Part shown: piece after piece, positions 1 to 9,089 of the stretch
Layout: every line of letters begins with the position of its first letter
How positions within the stretch are numbered: the stretch's first letter is position 1
Assembly: GCF_900105495.1 (NCBI RefSeq)
Contig: NZ_FNTF01000002.1
Location: 4,270,501-4,334,500, forward strand
Origin: Pseudomonas frederiksbergensis
GTDB taxonomy: Bacteria > Pseudomonadota > Gammaproteobacteria > Pseudomonadales > Pseudomonadaceae
DNA: 64,000 bases
Reading direction: 5' to 3'
Translations under genes and position numbers: made by a program
The notes under the pieces: model-generated
Seen by the model: the letters and a program-made list of their open reading frames with translations, nothing else
Told to the model about the DNA's origin: nothing
Databases searched by the model: none

Positions 1-1
1 G

Positions 2-448
2 ATTCACGACGCTTACGTCGCCACCTCCAAACCGGACCTGGCGGTGGACTGGGTCAAAGCATCCTTGCAACGTCAGTTTGGCTCGGTGACGGTGTACCCG
101 GACATGCAAAGTCTAAGGGCCGCTAAACCGGACGTGGTCGCCATCGTCGATACGCGCAGTCAATTGATGACCTCGCGCAGTTCGGATATCAGCGCGAATG
201 TCAGCGCGTCGTTCTACGATTCCAACTTCAACTACATCGGCACTGCGCAAGGTCATGACGCTAAAGAACTGAGTCCGATATGGGCGGACTATAAGCGCAG
301 CGAAGAGATCGTTGCCGATATAAACGAACAACAGAATGTGCAAGTTCGGGCGCTGCAGAAGTTTGACCGGTCGCTCAGTAATTTATTGACCAGGCCGACA
401 GATAAAGTGTCGATGATCGATAACACAACAGGTCAAAAGTTGTATTGA
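2..448 (+). CDS. Partial conserved hypothetical protein (C-terminal part)
   Basis: The reading frame is open from base 2 through a TGA at 446-448, so the gene enters from the left edge and its start is not in the window. The GTG at 44 is internal, because the frame continues upstream with plausible protein sequence. About 148 residues are visible. They look like a soluble or periplasmic domain with an alternating strand pattern (TVYPDMQSLRAAKPDVVAIVD, then a segment with FYDSNFNYIGTAQGHD) and a polar helical C-terminus. No catalytic motif or family was recognised, so no function is given. A REP pair and the terminator of the convergent gdhB follow. Confidence 0.7.
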   Translation: MHDAYVATSKPDLAVDWVKASLQRQFGSVTVYPDMQSLRAAKPDVVAIVDTRSQLMTSRSSDISANVSASFYDSNFNYIGTAQGHDAKELSPIWADYKRSEEIVADINEQQNVQVRALQKFDRSLSNLLTRPTDKVSMIDNTTGQKLY

Positions 449-455
449 GGCAAAT

Positions 456-542
456 GGCCCCATCTCGAGCAGGTTCGCTCCCACATTAGTTCTGTGTACG
501 ATGCAAACTAATGTGGGAGTGAGCCTGCTCGCGATGAGGCCC
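456..542. repeat. REP inverted pair, family C
   Basis: Two inverted copies of a motif close to TCGCGAGCAGGCTCACTCCC face each other around a short AT-rich centre. The same unit occurs at 6410-6514 and 47213-47294. It is a typical extragenic Pseudomonas REP doublet, here between two convergent genes. Confidence 0.8.
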
Positions 543-568
543 GACCAAACGCCACAAAAATACCAGGC

Positions 569-598
569 AAAAAAAACCCCGCATCTCTCAATGCGGGG
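569..598 (-). terminator. Rho-independent terminator of gdhB
   Basis: The stem CCCCGCAT / ATGCGGGG has a 6-nt loop and, read on the minus strand, is followed by an eight-base T tract (A run at 569-576). It begins about 20 bp after the gdhB stop. Confidence 0.85.
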
Positions 599-618
599 CT
601 TCTTCATTCAGCGCCTGA

Positions 619-3600
619 TCAGGCAGCCGGCTCCAACTCAGCGCTGGCAATGCTAGTGGCAGTGACTGGCACTACCGCTTGACCGCTCAACGCCAGATCC
701 AGCAACTCACGGTTGGCCACCGCATACATGGCGTAATCAGTGCCGCTGGCGGCACGGATTTCTACCAGCATGGCGCGCCAGCGTTCGATCATGCCTTCGT
801 GCTCTTCCATCCACAGCTCCAGACGGGTTTCCACGTCCTGGGTGCCGTCGCCCTGTTGCAGGACAGAGATGGTGATCGCACGTTGTTGCCAGTCGACATC
901 GTCGCGGAACGCTTCACGAGCCAGGGCCTGCCAGTTGTTTTCAACCGGCAGAGCGCTGATCTGTTGCAGATACCAGGTGATGTCCAGCGCGCTGCCCACG
1001 GCGAAGTAAGCCTTCGCCACGTCGGCGGGGTTCTGACCGGTCACGTCGGACGCTTCGATGATCGGCAGCAAGGTGTACAGGTGAGTGGTGCCTGCAACCA
1101 TGCGCGCCAGCAACTCAGGAACGCCAGCCGCAACGTACGCCTGATAACGGGTCTGCCAGCCTTCGCGGGTCGGGCCTTCCAGCAGTTCGTCGAGCTTGAG
1201 GCCCAGCGCTGCCAGATGTGGACCGAAGTGCGCGACGTCACGGGCAGCATTCTGCTCGTTGCGACGGCTGCGCAGGAACCAGCGCGTAGCGCGACGGCCC
1301 AGACGCATCAGCTCATCCATTAGCTCCAGTTGCACGTCGGCAGAAACCTGGTAGTCCAAGGCTTCAATCTGACGGAACCAGTGCGGGAGGTGGAAGATGT
1401 CACGCACGATCACGTAAGCACCGGCCACGTTCGCCGGGCTCATACCGGTCGACTCTTTGAGTCGTTGAACGAAGGTGATGCCCATGTGGTTGACCAGATC
1501 GTTGGCGATCTGGGTGCTGACGATTTCACGCTTCAGACGGTGACGGCGCATGGCGTCGGAGAACTTGCTCACCAGGGTCGGCGGGAAAGCGGTTTCCATG
1601 TCGCGCGTCAGGTAATCGTCGTCCGGCACCAGGGAATTGAGCAGCGCTTCCTTGAGGTCGATCTTGCTGTAGGAGATCAGCACCGACAGCTCTGCACGGG
1701 TCAGGCCATGGCCTTCCGCGAGACGCTCGTTGATCGCTTCTTCGGACGGCAGGAACTCGATGGCGCGATCCAGCTTGCCGCGGCCTTCCAGATCGTTCAT
1801 CAGGCGCTTGTATTCGGCAATCCGCACGAAGGCGCGGCGTGCCGCCAGGGACAATGCCTGAGTCTGCTTGTAGTTGTTGCCCAGCACCAGGTTGCCGACT
1901 TCGTCGGTCATGCTCGCCAGCAACTGGTTACGTTGCTTGTCGGTCATGTCACCGGCATGAACCACTTCGTTCAGCAGGATCTTGATGTTCACTTCGTGGT
2001 CGGAGCAGTCCACACCACCGGCGTTGTCGATGAAGTCGGTGTTGGAACCGCCGCCATTGAGGCCGAATTCGACACGACCCAGCTGGGTCATACCGAGGTT
2101 ACCGCCCTCGCCCACGACTTTGCAGCGCAGTTCGTTGCCGTTCACGCGCAGTGCATCGTTGGCCTTGTCGCCGACATCGGCGTGGCTTTCGCTGCTGGCT
2201 TTGACGTACGTACCGATACCGCCGTTCCACAACAGATCCACCGGTGCCTTGAGCAAGGCGTTCAGCAGTTCGGTCGGGGTCAGCTTGTCAGCCTGAATGT
2301 CGAAGCGCTCTTTCATCTGCGGGGAAATCGCGATGCTTTTCGCGCTACGGGAGAAGATCCCGCCGCCTTCGGACATGATGCTGGTGTCGTAATCCGACCA
2401 GGCCGAACGCGGCAGGTCGAACAGGCGCTGACGCTCGGCGAAGCTGTTCGCCGGCTCCGGGTTCGGGTCAATGAAGATGTGCAGGTGGTTGAACGCTGCG
2501 ACCAGTTGCAGCTTGTCGGACATCAACAAGCCGTTACCGAACACGTCACCGGCCATGTCGCCGACGCCAACTACCGTGATGTTGTCTTCCTGGACATTGA
2601 TGCCGCGTTCGCGGAAGTGACGTTGAACGCCAACCCACGCGCCCTTGGCGGTGATGCCCATCTTCTTGTGGTCGTAACCGGCCGAGCCGCCCGATGCGAA
2701 CGCATCGCCGAGCCAGAAGCCGTAGTCGATGGCGATACCGTTGGCGATGTCGGAGAAGGTTGCAGTGCCCTTGTCCGCTGCCACCACCAGGTACGGGTCA
2801 TCGTCGTCATGACGCACGACGTTGGCCGGCGGTACCAGCGCGCCGTCTTTCAGGTTGTCGGTGATATCCAACAGGCCCGAGATGAAGATGCGGTAGCAGG
2901 CGATGCCCTCGGCCGCGATCTCGTCTCGACCGCCACCCAGTGGCAGGCGACGCGGCAGGAAGCCGCCCTTGGCGCCCACCGGCACGATGACCGAGTTCTT
3001 CACTTGCTGGGCTTTTACCAGGCCCAGGACTTCGGTGCGGTAGTCTTCTTCACGATCAGACCAGCGCAGACCACCGCGAGCAACGTTGCCGAAGCGCAGG
3101 TGCACGCCTTCGACGCGTGGCGAGTAAACGAAGATTTCGAACTTCGGTACTGGCTTCGGCAGCTCTGGAATCTGGTGCGGGTTGAACTTGAAGCTGAAGT
3201 AGGACTTGTTCTGACCGTGGGCGTCGGTCTGGTAGAAGTTGGTCCGCAGGGTGGCCTTGATCAGGTCCAGGTAGCGACGCAGGATGCGGTCTTCGTTCAG
3301 TACCTGAACGTCGTCCAGTGCGCTGAGAATCGCGTGCTCCAGGCGTTGCTGCTTGTCTTCCAGATCGTCGCCGGTCAGCTTGCGCGCCAGGTAGAAACGG
3401 GTTTTGAACAACCGGGTCAATTCGCGAGCGATGTCGGTGTGGTTGTTCAGGGTGCTGGCGATGTAACCCAGGTCGAAGCCCAGGCGAATCTGCTTCATGT
3501 AACGGGCGTAGGCACGCAGCAGCGCGACGTCGCGCCATGGCAGGCCGGCGGTCAGCACCAGGCGGTTGAACGCATCGTTCTCGGCATCGCCACGCACGAT

Positions 3601-5526
3601 GTGGACGAACGCGTCCTGCAAGGTGTCGTTGAGTTGCTGAATGTCGAGTTCCAGACCTTCAGCGGCGGTGAACGCGAAGTCGTGAATCCAGAACTCGCGG
3701 CCATTGTTGTGACGCAGGCGATACGGGAACTCACCCAGCACGCGCAGGCCGAGGTTTTCCAGAATCGGCAACACGTCGGACAATGCCAGCGGAGTATCGG
3801 CGTGATACAGCTTGCAATGCAACTCGCGCTGGCCGGAAACCTGACCCAATGGCTGATAGAAGCTCATCACCAGCGGATTGGATTCTTTCAGGCTCAACAG
3901 GTGCTGCATGTCGACCACAGCCGAATGCGCGGCGAAACGCTCGCGGTAACCGGCCGGAAAGCCTTTCGGGAAGTCGGCCAGCACGTTGGTGCCGTGGGCT
4001 TCGCCGAAGCTTTCGACCACCAGGCTTGCGTAGTCGTCCTGCCAGCTGCGGCAGGCTTGCACGACTTCTTTTTCCAGCAGAACCGGGTCGATGTCCAGAC
4101 GGTTTTTCGGATCGACACGCAGAATCAGTTGCACGCGGGCCAGCACGGACTCGGAGAAGAAAGTCCAGAACTCGCAGTCCGAGGCTTTCAGGCGATCCAT
4201 CAGCACTTGCTGGATCTTCTGGCGCACTTCGGTGGAGTAGATGTCGCGGGGCACGTAGGCCAGGCAGTAGCAGAAACGACCGTACGGGTCTTTGCGCAGG
4301 AACACGCGAATCTTGTTGCGCTCCTGGATCTGCACGATCGACATCACGGTGATGAACAGTTCGTCGACCGGGGTCTGGAACAGGTCATCGCGCGGCAGAA
4401 CTTCAACCACCTGCGCCAGTTCCTTGCCCAGATGAGCCTTGGCCTGGAAGCCGGAACGACGTTCGATTTCCTCGACCTTGCGGCGGATGTACGGGATGAC
4501 CCGCACGCTCTCGCCATACACCGAGGAGGTGTACAGGCCCATGAAACGGCATTCCTTGATGACGTTGCCGTCGGCGTCGATTTCACGGATCGACACGTAA
4601 TCCGGGTAAGCCGGACGGTGTACACGGCTTGGGTGTGCAGCCTTGGCGAACGACAACAGGGTCGGTTCGCGCAGGTAGTTCACGGCATAGTCTTCGATGC
4701 GCAGGTCATCGTAGGTCAGGCCGGTGCGTAGCAATTTGGTCAGGCCGAGGAAGGAGTCCTGATCGTAGACGATGTGGCCGCCGTCGGCCTCATCGCGAAC
4801 CACGAACTCTTCATAGCCCAGGAAGGTGAAGTGGTTGCCCACCAGCCATTCCAGGAAGCTTTTGATTTCGGCTTTTTCTTCAGCATCGACAGCGAACTGG
4901 CTGTTGTCCAGGCCGGTGAGGATTTCCTGGACCTTGGCTTTCATCGGTTCGAAATCGGCGACCGCAACGCGGACTTCACCGAGAACCTGTTCCAGTTCCT
5001 TGCTCAGGACATTCAGTTCCGCCGAGTTGGCGCAACGGTCGATTTCCAGGTACATCAACGACTCTTGCAGCACGTCGTCGCCCTGGGTGCCTTTCGGCAG
5101 GATTTCCAGCAGCTCGCCCTTGCTGCCGCGACGCACGCTCAGCACAGTGGTTTGCAGGGTGTGGATGCTGTAGCCGCGACGGTTCAGCTCGGTGCGTACC
5201 GAGTCCACCAGAAATGGCAAGTCGTGGTGCAGCACTTCGACCGCGGTGTGGGTCGACTGCCAGCCGTGGCGTTCGTAATCGGGGTTGTAGACGCGCACTT
5301 GCGGTTGCGCGTGATCGAAGCGCTCAAGCAGGCGCCACGCAGAAAGGGTGCAGCCGGCGAGGTCGGACAACCGACGCTGGGTCAGCTCGTCCAGGGAAAT
5401 GATGCCGAAAAATTGTTCCGCGAACAGCGCCACTTGTGGCAGTGCCTGTTCACTGATGTGCTGGGCCAGTGCCGCTTGCAGTTGGTGCTGGAAGTCGGCT
5501 TTGCTGGCTGCGGTGAAGAACGCCAT
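619..5526 (-). CDS. gdhB: NAD-specific glutamate dehydrogenase, large (about 180 kDa) type
   Basis: Encodes 1635 residues, the size expected of the giant bacterial NAD-GDH class, which oxidises glutamate to 2-oxoglutarate and ammonia for catabolism. Visible landmarks are the long N-terminal region with ACT-like segments and the catalytic core around PVGAKGGF, followed by the dinucleotide-binding segment ITVVGVGDMAGDVFGNG and the NGGIGTYVK and EGGNLGMTQ stretches. The frame extends 66 codons upstream, but the start at 5526 is preferred. It is preceded by GGAG at good spacing, and the protein then begins MAFFTAASKADF, the usual start of Pseudomonas homologues, while the upstream extension is low-quality sequence. 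The gene is monocistronic with its own terminator. From memory, a small gene and moxR lie next to gdhB in P. aeruginosa too, as here. Confidence 0.96.
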   Translation of the reverse strand: MAFFTAASKADFQHQLQAALAQHISEQALPQVALFAEQFFGIISLDELTQRRLSDLAGCTLSAWRLLERFDHAQPQVRVYNPDYERHGWQSTHTAVEVLHHDLPFLVDSVRTELNRRGYSIHTLQTTVLSVRRGSKGELLEILPKGTQGDDVLQESLMYLEIDRCANSAELNVLSKELEQVLGEVRVAVADFEPMKAKVQEILTGLDNSQFAVDAEEKAEIKSFLEWLVGNHFTFLGYEEFVVRDEADGGHIVYDQDSFLGLTKLLRTGLTYDDLRIEDYAVNYLREPTLLSFAKAAHPSRVHRPAYPDYVSIREIDADGNVIKECRFMGLYTSSVYGESVRVIPYIRRKVEEIERRSGFQAKAHLGKELAQVVEVLPRDDLFQTPVDELFITVMSIVQIQERNKIRVFLRKDPYGRFCYCLAYVPRDIYSTEVRQKIQQVLMDRLKASDCEFWTFFSESVLARVQLILRVDPKNRLDIDPVLLEKEVVQACRSWQDDYASLVVESFGEAHGTNVLADFPKGFPAGYRERFAAHSAVVDMQHLLSLKESNPLVMSFYQPLGQVSGQRELHCKLYHADTPLALSDVLPILENLGLRVLGEFPYRLRHNNGREFWIHDFAFTAAEGLELDIQQLNDTLQDAFVHIVRGDAENDAFNRLVLTAGLPWRDVALLRAYARYMKQIRLGFDLGYIASTLNNHTDIARELTRLFKTRFYLARKLTGDDLEDKQQRLEHAILSALDDVQVLNEDRILRRYLDLIKATLRTNFYQTDAHGQNKSYFSFKFNPHQIPELPKPVPKFEIFVYSPRVEGVHLRFGNVARGGLRWSDREEDYRTEVLGLVKAQQVKNSVIVPVGAKGGFLPRRLPLGGGRDEIAAEGIACYRIFISGLLDITDNLKDGALVPPANVVRHDDDDPYLVVAADKGTATFSDIANGIAIDYGFWLGDAFASGGSAGYDHKKMGITAKGAWVGVQRHFRERGINVQEDNITVVGVGDMAGDVFGNGLLMSDKLQLVAAFNHLHIFIDPNPEPANSFAERQRLFDLPRSAWSDYDTSIMSEGGGIFSRSAKSIAISPQMKERFDIQADKLTPTELLNALLKAPVDLLWNGGIGTYVKASSESHADVGDKANDALRVNGNELRCKVVGEGGNLGMTQLGRVEFGLNGGGSNTDFIDNAGGVDCSDHEVNIKILLNEVVHAGDMTDKQRNQLLASMTDEVGNLVLGNNYKQTQALSLAARRAFVRIAEYKRLMNDLEGRGKLDRAIEFLPSEEAINERLAEGHGLTRAELSVLISYSKIDLKEALLNSLVPDDDYLTRDMETAFPPTLVSKFSDAMRRHRLKREIVSTQIANDLVNHMGITFVQRLKESTGMSPANVAGAYVIVRDIFHLPHWFRQIEALDYQVSADVQLELMDELMRLGRRATRWFLRSRRNEQNAARDVAHFGPHLAALGLKLDELLEGPTREGWQTRYQAYVAAGVPELLARMVAGTTHLYTLLPIIEASDVTGQNPADVAKAYFAVGSALDITWYLQQISALPVENNWQALAREAFRDDVDWQQRAITISVLQQGDGTQDVETRLELWMEEHEGMIERWRAMLVEIRAASGTDYAMYAVANRELLDLALSGQAVVPVTATSIASAELEPAA

Positions 5527-6029
5527 CTGTGGTACTCCGCTTGGGCTTGTTATTGATGGAAGCGTCGCGTGCAAACCCCTTTCGGGGCAATCCGTCACCC
5601 TGTTCCTGATTCTCGGGCAGAGGAAACAGGATGACAGGTGGGTGAAGCTGGACGAGACACTCAGGTCACATTCACCTTCCAAGAATGGGCATCTGCAAAA
5701 ACGACTGGGCAAGGTACAGCGCAATGCCTTTACAGGTGCTCATCCGTTGCGCAGCTTAACCAGTGCGGCAAGGCCCGTGCTTGCAGCGCTGCGACATATT
5801 CGGTCATCGGTACGCAGCTTGCGCCTTGTGCATCGAACAACACTAGCAGCCGCACGGCAAAACGGGGGGTTTAAGCCCGGTTTTGCGGCACATCCGTACC
5901 AGAAATGACCAGCGACACCCTGGATGCTCATGACACATCCTCAGACACTCAGGCGAGCAGAAATTCCCGAGGGCTGGCAGAATCGCCCTTTGTTCGTCTT
6001 CACAACGCTCGTCGAGCCAGGAATTCCCC
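5527..6029. other. 503-bp intergenic region upstream of gdhB and the 117-aa gene
   Basis: This gap separates two divergent genes and should contain both promoters. Several short frames cross it, but none has a ribosome site and a convincing composition. An imperfect hairpin (CAAAACGGG ... CCCGGTTTTG) lies near 5860-5887. No operator was recognised. Confidence 0.5.
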
Positions 6030-6383
6030 ATGCAAATGACCACCGCCCTCTTGATCGTCAACCCGTGCGACGACGAAGAAGACAACATGGCCATGCTCTG
6101 CTGCCACAGCGATCAGGGCGATATGTTCCTGATGACCCGCTACCCGGACGAGGATGCGCTGGACATCAGCCTCGGCGACGAGCCTTCAACGCTGGACGGC
6201 GTAAAAGTCACCCTCAGCCCTACCCGCCTGCTGATCGAAATCGCCGCCGCTGACGCCGATGCGCTCAATGGTGATGATTCGCTGGAAATCATTCACAGCA
6301 CTGATGCGAGCGATCTGGCTGAAGTGGAAGAGACATTGCAGAACATTCTCAAGGGCACTGGCACCTATATAAGCCAGCTCTGA
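6030..6383 (+). CDS. Small conserved Pseudomonas protein of unknown function
   Basis: A 117-residue acidic protein starting MQMTTALLIVNPCDDEEDN, with an AGGAAT ribosome-site-like sequence just upstream. It has no signal peptide or membrane segment. The sequence alternates short hydrophobic strands with acidic turns (GDMFLMTRYPDEDALDI, LIEIAAADADAL), suggesting a small alpha/beta domain. A gene of this type sits between gdhB and moxR in other pseudomonads (from memory), which supports it as real. A REP pair separates it from moxR, so it is probably not part of that operon. No biochemical role can be read from the sequence. Confidence 0.8.
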   Translation: MQMTTALLIVNPCDDEEDNMAMLCCHSDQGDMFLMTRYPDEDALDISLGDEPSTLDGVKVTLSPTRLLIEIAAADADALNGDDSLEIIHSTDASDLAEVEETLQNILKGTGTYISQL

Positions 6384-6409
6384 GCTTCAGAATCTCGGGC
6401 GCCTGAACC

Positions 6410-6514
6410 GGCCTCATCGCGAGCAGGCTCACTCCCACAGGGGGGCTCCCGCGGATGCAAAATTTGCGTCCAGCACAATTCCAATGTGGGAGCGAGCCTG
6501 CTCGCGATGAGGCC
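6410..6514. repeat. REP inverted pair, family C
   Basis: GGCCTCATCGCGAGCAGGCT is inverted against AGCCTGCTCGCGATGAGGCC around a 60-bp centre. This is the same family as 456-542 and 47213-47294. It lies just after the stop of the 117-aa gene. Confidence 0.85.
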
Positions 6515-6626
6515 CGAAAGAACACCACCAGCCTCTGGGTCCTACAAAATTCAAACAATTTCGCCAATCAATTCCCGCACTTTGCACAAAATGCCGTTAG
6601 TCGCCGCCCCCCGCGATAGATTAAAG

Positions 6627-6649
6627 TAACGCCCCCAGCCCTGGCGTTA
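6627..6649. promoter_or_regulatory. Inverted repeat upstream of moxR
   Basis: TAACGCC-N9-GGCGTTA, with perfect 7-bp arms, lies 40 bp before the moxR start codon. It could be an operator or a 5'-leader hairpin. No regulator can be assigned. Confidence 0.35.
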
Positions 6650-6688
6650 TTCGAACGTCTTCGGTCACCTTTCCAGGAACAGTCATCG

Positions 6689-7648
6689 ATGGAACATCGT
6701 GAAGCGCTGCTAGCGCTGCGAACCTTTCTTTCAACGCAGATTCTCGGCCAGGAAAAACTCATCGAGCGCTTGCTCATCGCCTTGCTCGCCGACGGCCACA
6801 TGCTGGTCGAGGGCGCTCCGGGCCTGGCCAAGACCAAGGCCATCAAAGAACTTGCCGAAGGCATCGAAGCACAGTTCCATCGCATCCAGTTCACCCCCGA
6901 CCTGCTGCCCGCCGATATCACCGGTACGGAGATCTATCGCCCGGAAACCGGCAGCTTCGTGTTCCAGCAAGGCCCGATCTTCCACAACCTGGTGCTGGCG
7001 GACGAAATCAACCGCGCCCCGGCCAAGGTTCAATCGGCCCTGCTCGAGGCCATGGGCGAGCGCCAGGTCAGCGTCGGGCGCAGCACGTACGAGCTGTCGC
7101 CGCTGTTTCTGGTAATGGCCACACAAAACCCGATCGAGCAGGAAGGCACCTATCCATTGCCCGAAGCGCAGCTCGACCGCTTCCTGATGCACGTGAAAAT
7201 CGGCTTCCCGGACGCCGCCGTCGAACGTCGGATCCTGCAACAGGCCCGTGGTGAAGCGCTGAACGGCGAAACCAAGCCCGAGCGCCGGGTCAGCCAGCAG
7301 GCGATTTTTGCCGCGCGCAAGGAAATCCTCGGTTTGTACATGGCCGACGCTGTGGAGGAATACCTGGTGCAACTGGTCATGGCCACCCGCACCCCCGCCA
7401 AGTTCGACCCGGAGATGGCCGAATGGATCGCCTATGGCGCCAGCCCGCGCGGTTCGATTGCCCTTGACCGTTGCGCCCGGGCCCATGCCTGGCTGGCCGG
7501 GCGCGACTTCGTCAGCCCCGAAGACATTCAAGCGGTGCTGTTCGACGTACTGCGCCACCGCATCATTCTTTCCTTTGAAGCCGAAGCCGCGGGCATCGAC
7601 CAGGACCGGGTGGTCCAGCGGATTCTCGACGTCGTAGCCGTCGCTTGA
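6689..7648 (+). CDS. moxR: MoxR-family AAA+ ATPase
   Basis: A 319-residue AAA+ protein with Walker A GAPGLAKTKAIK near residues 42-53, Walker B LVLADEINRAP near 108-118, and the sensor segment MATQNPIEQEGTYPLPEAQLD. MoxR ATPases act as chaperone-like partners of von Willebrand A proteins. Here it is the first gene of the usual moxR / DUF58 / DUF4381 / VWA / VWA-TPR / BatD operon. The stop codon overlaps the TTG start of the next gene (TTGA), and all later genes also overlap, so the six genes are probably translated as one unit. The operon is linked in other bacteria to envelope stress and aerotolerance. The exact cellular process is not shown by the sequence. Confidence 0.95.
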   Translation: MEHREALLALRTFLSTQILGQEKLIERLLIALLADGHMLVEGAPGLAKTKAIKELAEGIEAQFHRIQFTPDLLPADITGTEIYRPETGSFVFQQGPIFHNLVLADEINRAPAKVQSALLEAMGERQVSVGRSTYELSPLFLVMATQNPIEQEGTYPLPEAQLDRFLMHVKIGFPDAAVERRILQQARGEALNGETKPERRVSQQAIFAARKEILGLYMADAVEEYLVQLVMATRTPAKFDPEMAEWIAYGASPRGSIALDRCARAHAWLAGRDFVSPEDIQAVLFDVLRHRIILSFEAEAAGIDQDRVVQRILDVVAVA

Positions 7649-8598
7649 CCTCGATGAAAGCCATCCTGCCGCCCGAACCGGGCATCCGTGTCAGCCTCGC
7701 CGAGCTGATCGAGATGCGCCATCGCGTGCGTGAAGTGCAACTGTTTTCCACACCGAGCCAGCGCAGCCCGCTGATTGGCTTGCACCATTCGAAACTGCGC
7801 GGGCGCGGGGTGGATTTCGATCAGGTGCGGGTCTATCAGGCCGGCGATGACGTGCGCAGCATCGACTGGCGCGTCACCGCCCGCACCCAGGAACCCCACA
7901 CCAAGCTGTTCCATGAAGAGCGCGAGCGGCCGATTTTCATCATGGTCGAGCAAAGTCGCCGGCTGTTTTTCGGCTCGGGGCTGATGTTCAAATCGGTGCT
8001 CGCCGCCCAGGCCGCGAGCCTGATCGGCTGGGCCGCACTGGGTCATAACGATCGGGTCGGCGGACTGGTGTTCGGCAACAACGAGCACTATGAAATCAAG
8101 CCACGACGCAGCAAACAGAGCCTGCTGCAATTGCTCAATCGTCTGGTGCGGGTCAATCAGTCGCTGCACACGGAAAACGAGCCGGACCGGGACGCCTTCA
8201 ACATTGCCCTGCGTCGCGCCCGGGAAGTCCTGCGTCCCGGCAGCCTGGTGATCATTATCTGCGACGAACGCACCCTGACCGAGGGCGCCGAACAACAGCT
8301 GAGCCTGTTGTCGCGGCATTGTGACCTGTTACTGCTGCCGGTATCCGACCCTCTCGATCACGCCCTGCCCGCCGCCGGACTTTTACGTTTCGCCGAACGC
8401 GGTGCGCAACTGGAACTCGACACCCTGAATTTCGAGCTGCGCCAGACCTATCGCGCCCAGGCCGAAGCGCGCCTCGCTCGCTGGGAATTGCTGGCGCAGA
8501 AGCTGCGAGTATTGCTGATGCCCTTGAGCACCCAGAGCGAGATGGTCGAACAACTGCGCGAGTACCTGAACCCGCAGAAACCGGGGAAAGGCCGATGA
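7645..8598 (+). CDS. DUF58 domain protein of the MoxR/Bat operon
   Basis: 317 residues from a TTG that overlaps the moxR stop. An ATG at 7654 is the alternative start (protein MKAILPPEPG). It contains the DUF58 core with the conserved G-R-G-x-D-F segment (RGRGVDFDQVRVYQAGDDVR) and the IDWRVTART motif near residues 70-80. A VWA-like fold follows (PIFIMVEQSRRLFFGSG and LVIIICDERTL). DUF58 proteins pair with MoxR ATPases. No signal peptide or membrane segment is visible, so the protein is likely cytosolic and bound to MoxR. Confidence 0.92.
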   Translation: MTSMKAILPPEPGIRVSLAELIEMRHRVREVQLFSTPSQRSPLIGLHHSKLRGRGVDFDQVRVYQAGDDVRSIDWRVTARTQEPHTKLFHEERERPIFIMVEQSRRLFFGSGLMFKSVLAAQAASLIGWAALGHNDRVGGLVFGNNEHYEIKPRRSKQSLLQLLNRLVRVNQSLHTENEPDRDAFNIALRRAREVLRPGSLVIIICDERTLTEGAEQQLSLLSRHCDLLLLPVSDPLDHALPAAGLLRFAERGAQLELDTLNFELRQTYRAQAEARLARWELLAQKLRVLLMPLSTQSEMVEQLREYLNPQKPGKGR

Positions 8599-9089
8599 GC
8601 AGCCTCGATCAACTGCAACCGCTGATCTCCCCGCCTCCCATCGAATTCTGGCCACCGGCACCAGGCTGGTGGTTGTTGCTGCTGTTACTGCCGCTCGTCG
8701 GTTTCGGTCTGTGGAAGGCAAGGCGTTTCTTTCTGAACAAACGCCCGATCGTGCGCGCCGAACAACCACTGGACCCGGTACGCCTCGCCGCGCTGGCAGA
8801 ACTGGCGCGGATGCCCAAACCCTACGACGGTGCCCCGGCCGGTGCCTGGTTGCAGCAGCTCAACGGTTTGCTCAAACGCCTGTGCCGCAACCATTACCCC
8901 TACAGCCAGAGCCACACCCTCAATGGGCGCAAATGGCTGGCATTCCTCGACAATCGCTGCCCGGCCGCCGGCCTGACCCGCTGGATGGTACTGGTTGAAG
9001 GCGCCTACAAACCTGAATGCAAACTCGACGACAAGGCCATCGCCGGCCTGACTCAAGCGGTCGACACCTGGATTCGTAAACATGTTTGA
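8595..9089 (+). CDS. DUF4381 membrane protein of the Bat operon
   Basis: A 164-residue protein starting at an ATG that overlaps the preceding stop by 4 bp. It has one strong hydrophobic segment (GWWLLLLLLPLVGFGLW) near residues 24-40, followed by a cytosolic domain with RLCRNHYPYSQSHTLNGRKW and LDNRCPAAGL. This matches DUF4381 proteins, which always lie inside MoxR/VWA operons. It is probably an inner-membrane anchor for the complex. Its end overlaps the next gene by 8 bp. Confidence 0.88.
   Translation: MSSLDQLQPLISPPPIEFWPPAPGWWLLLLLLPLVGFGLWKARRFFLNKRPIVRAEQPLDPVRLAALAELARMPKPYDGAPAGAWLQQLNGLLKRLCRNHYPYSQSHTLNGRKWLAFLDNRCPAAGLTRWMVLVEGAYKPECKLDDKAIAGLTQAVDTWIRKHV

Noticed and set aside
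1330..4731. 1133-codon frame on the plus strand opposite gdhB
   Set aside because: It is an antisense shadow of a high-G+C gene; its composition (Val/Gln/Ala/His-rich) and lack of a ribosome site do not support a protein.
5527..5724. N-terminal extension of gdhB by 66 codons
   Set aside because: The ATG at 5526 has a good ribosome site and the normal Pseudomonas start; the extension is Cys/Ser-rich noise.
5638..5874. 78-codon plus-strand frame upstream of the 117-aa gene
   Set aside because: No ribosome site, irregular Cys/Ser/Thr composition and overlap with the gdhB promoter region.
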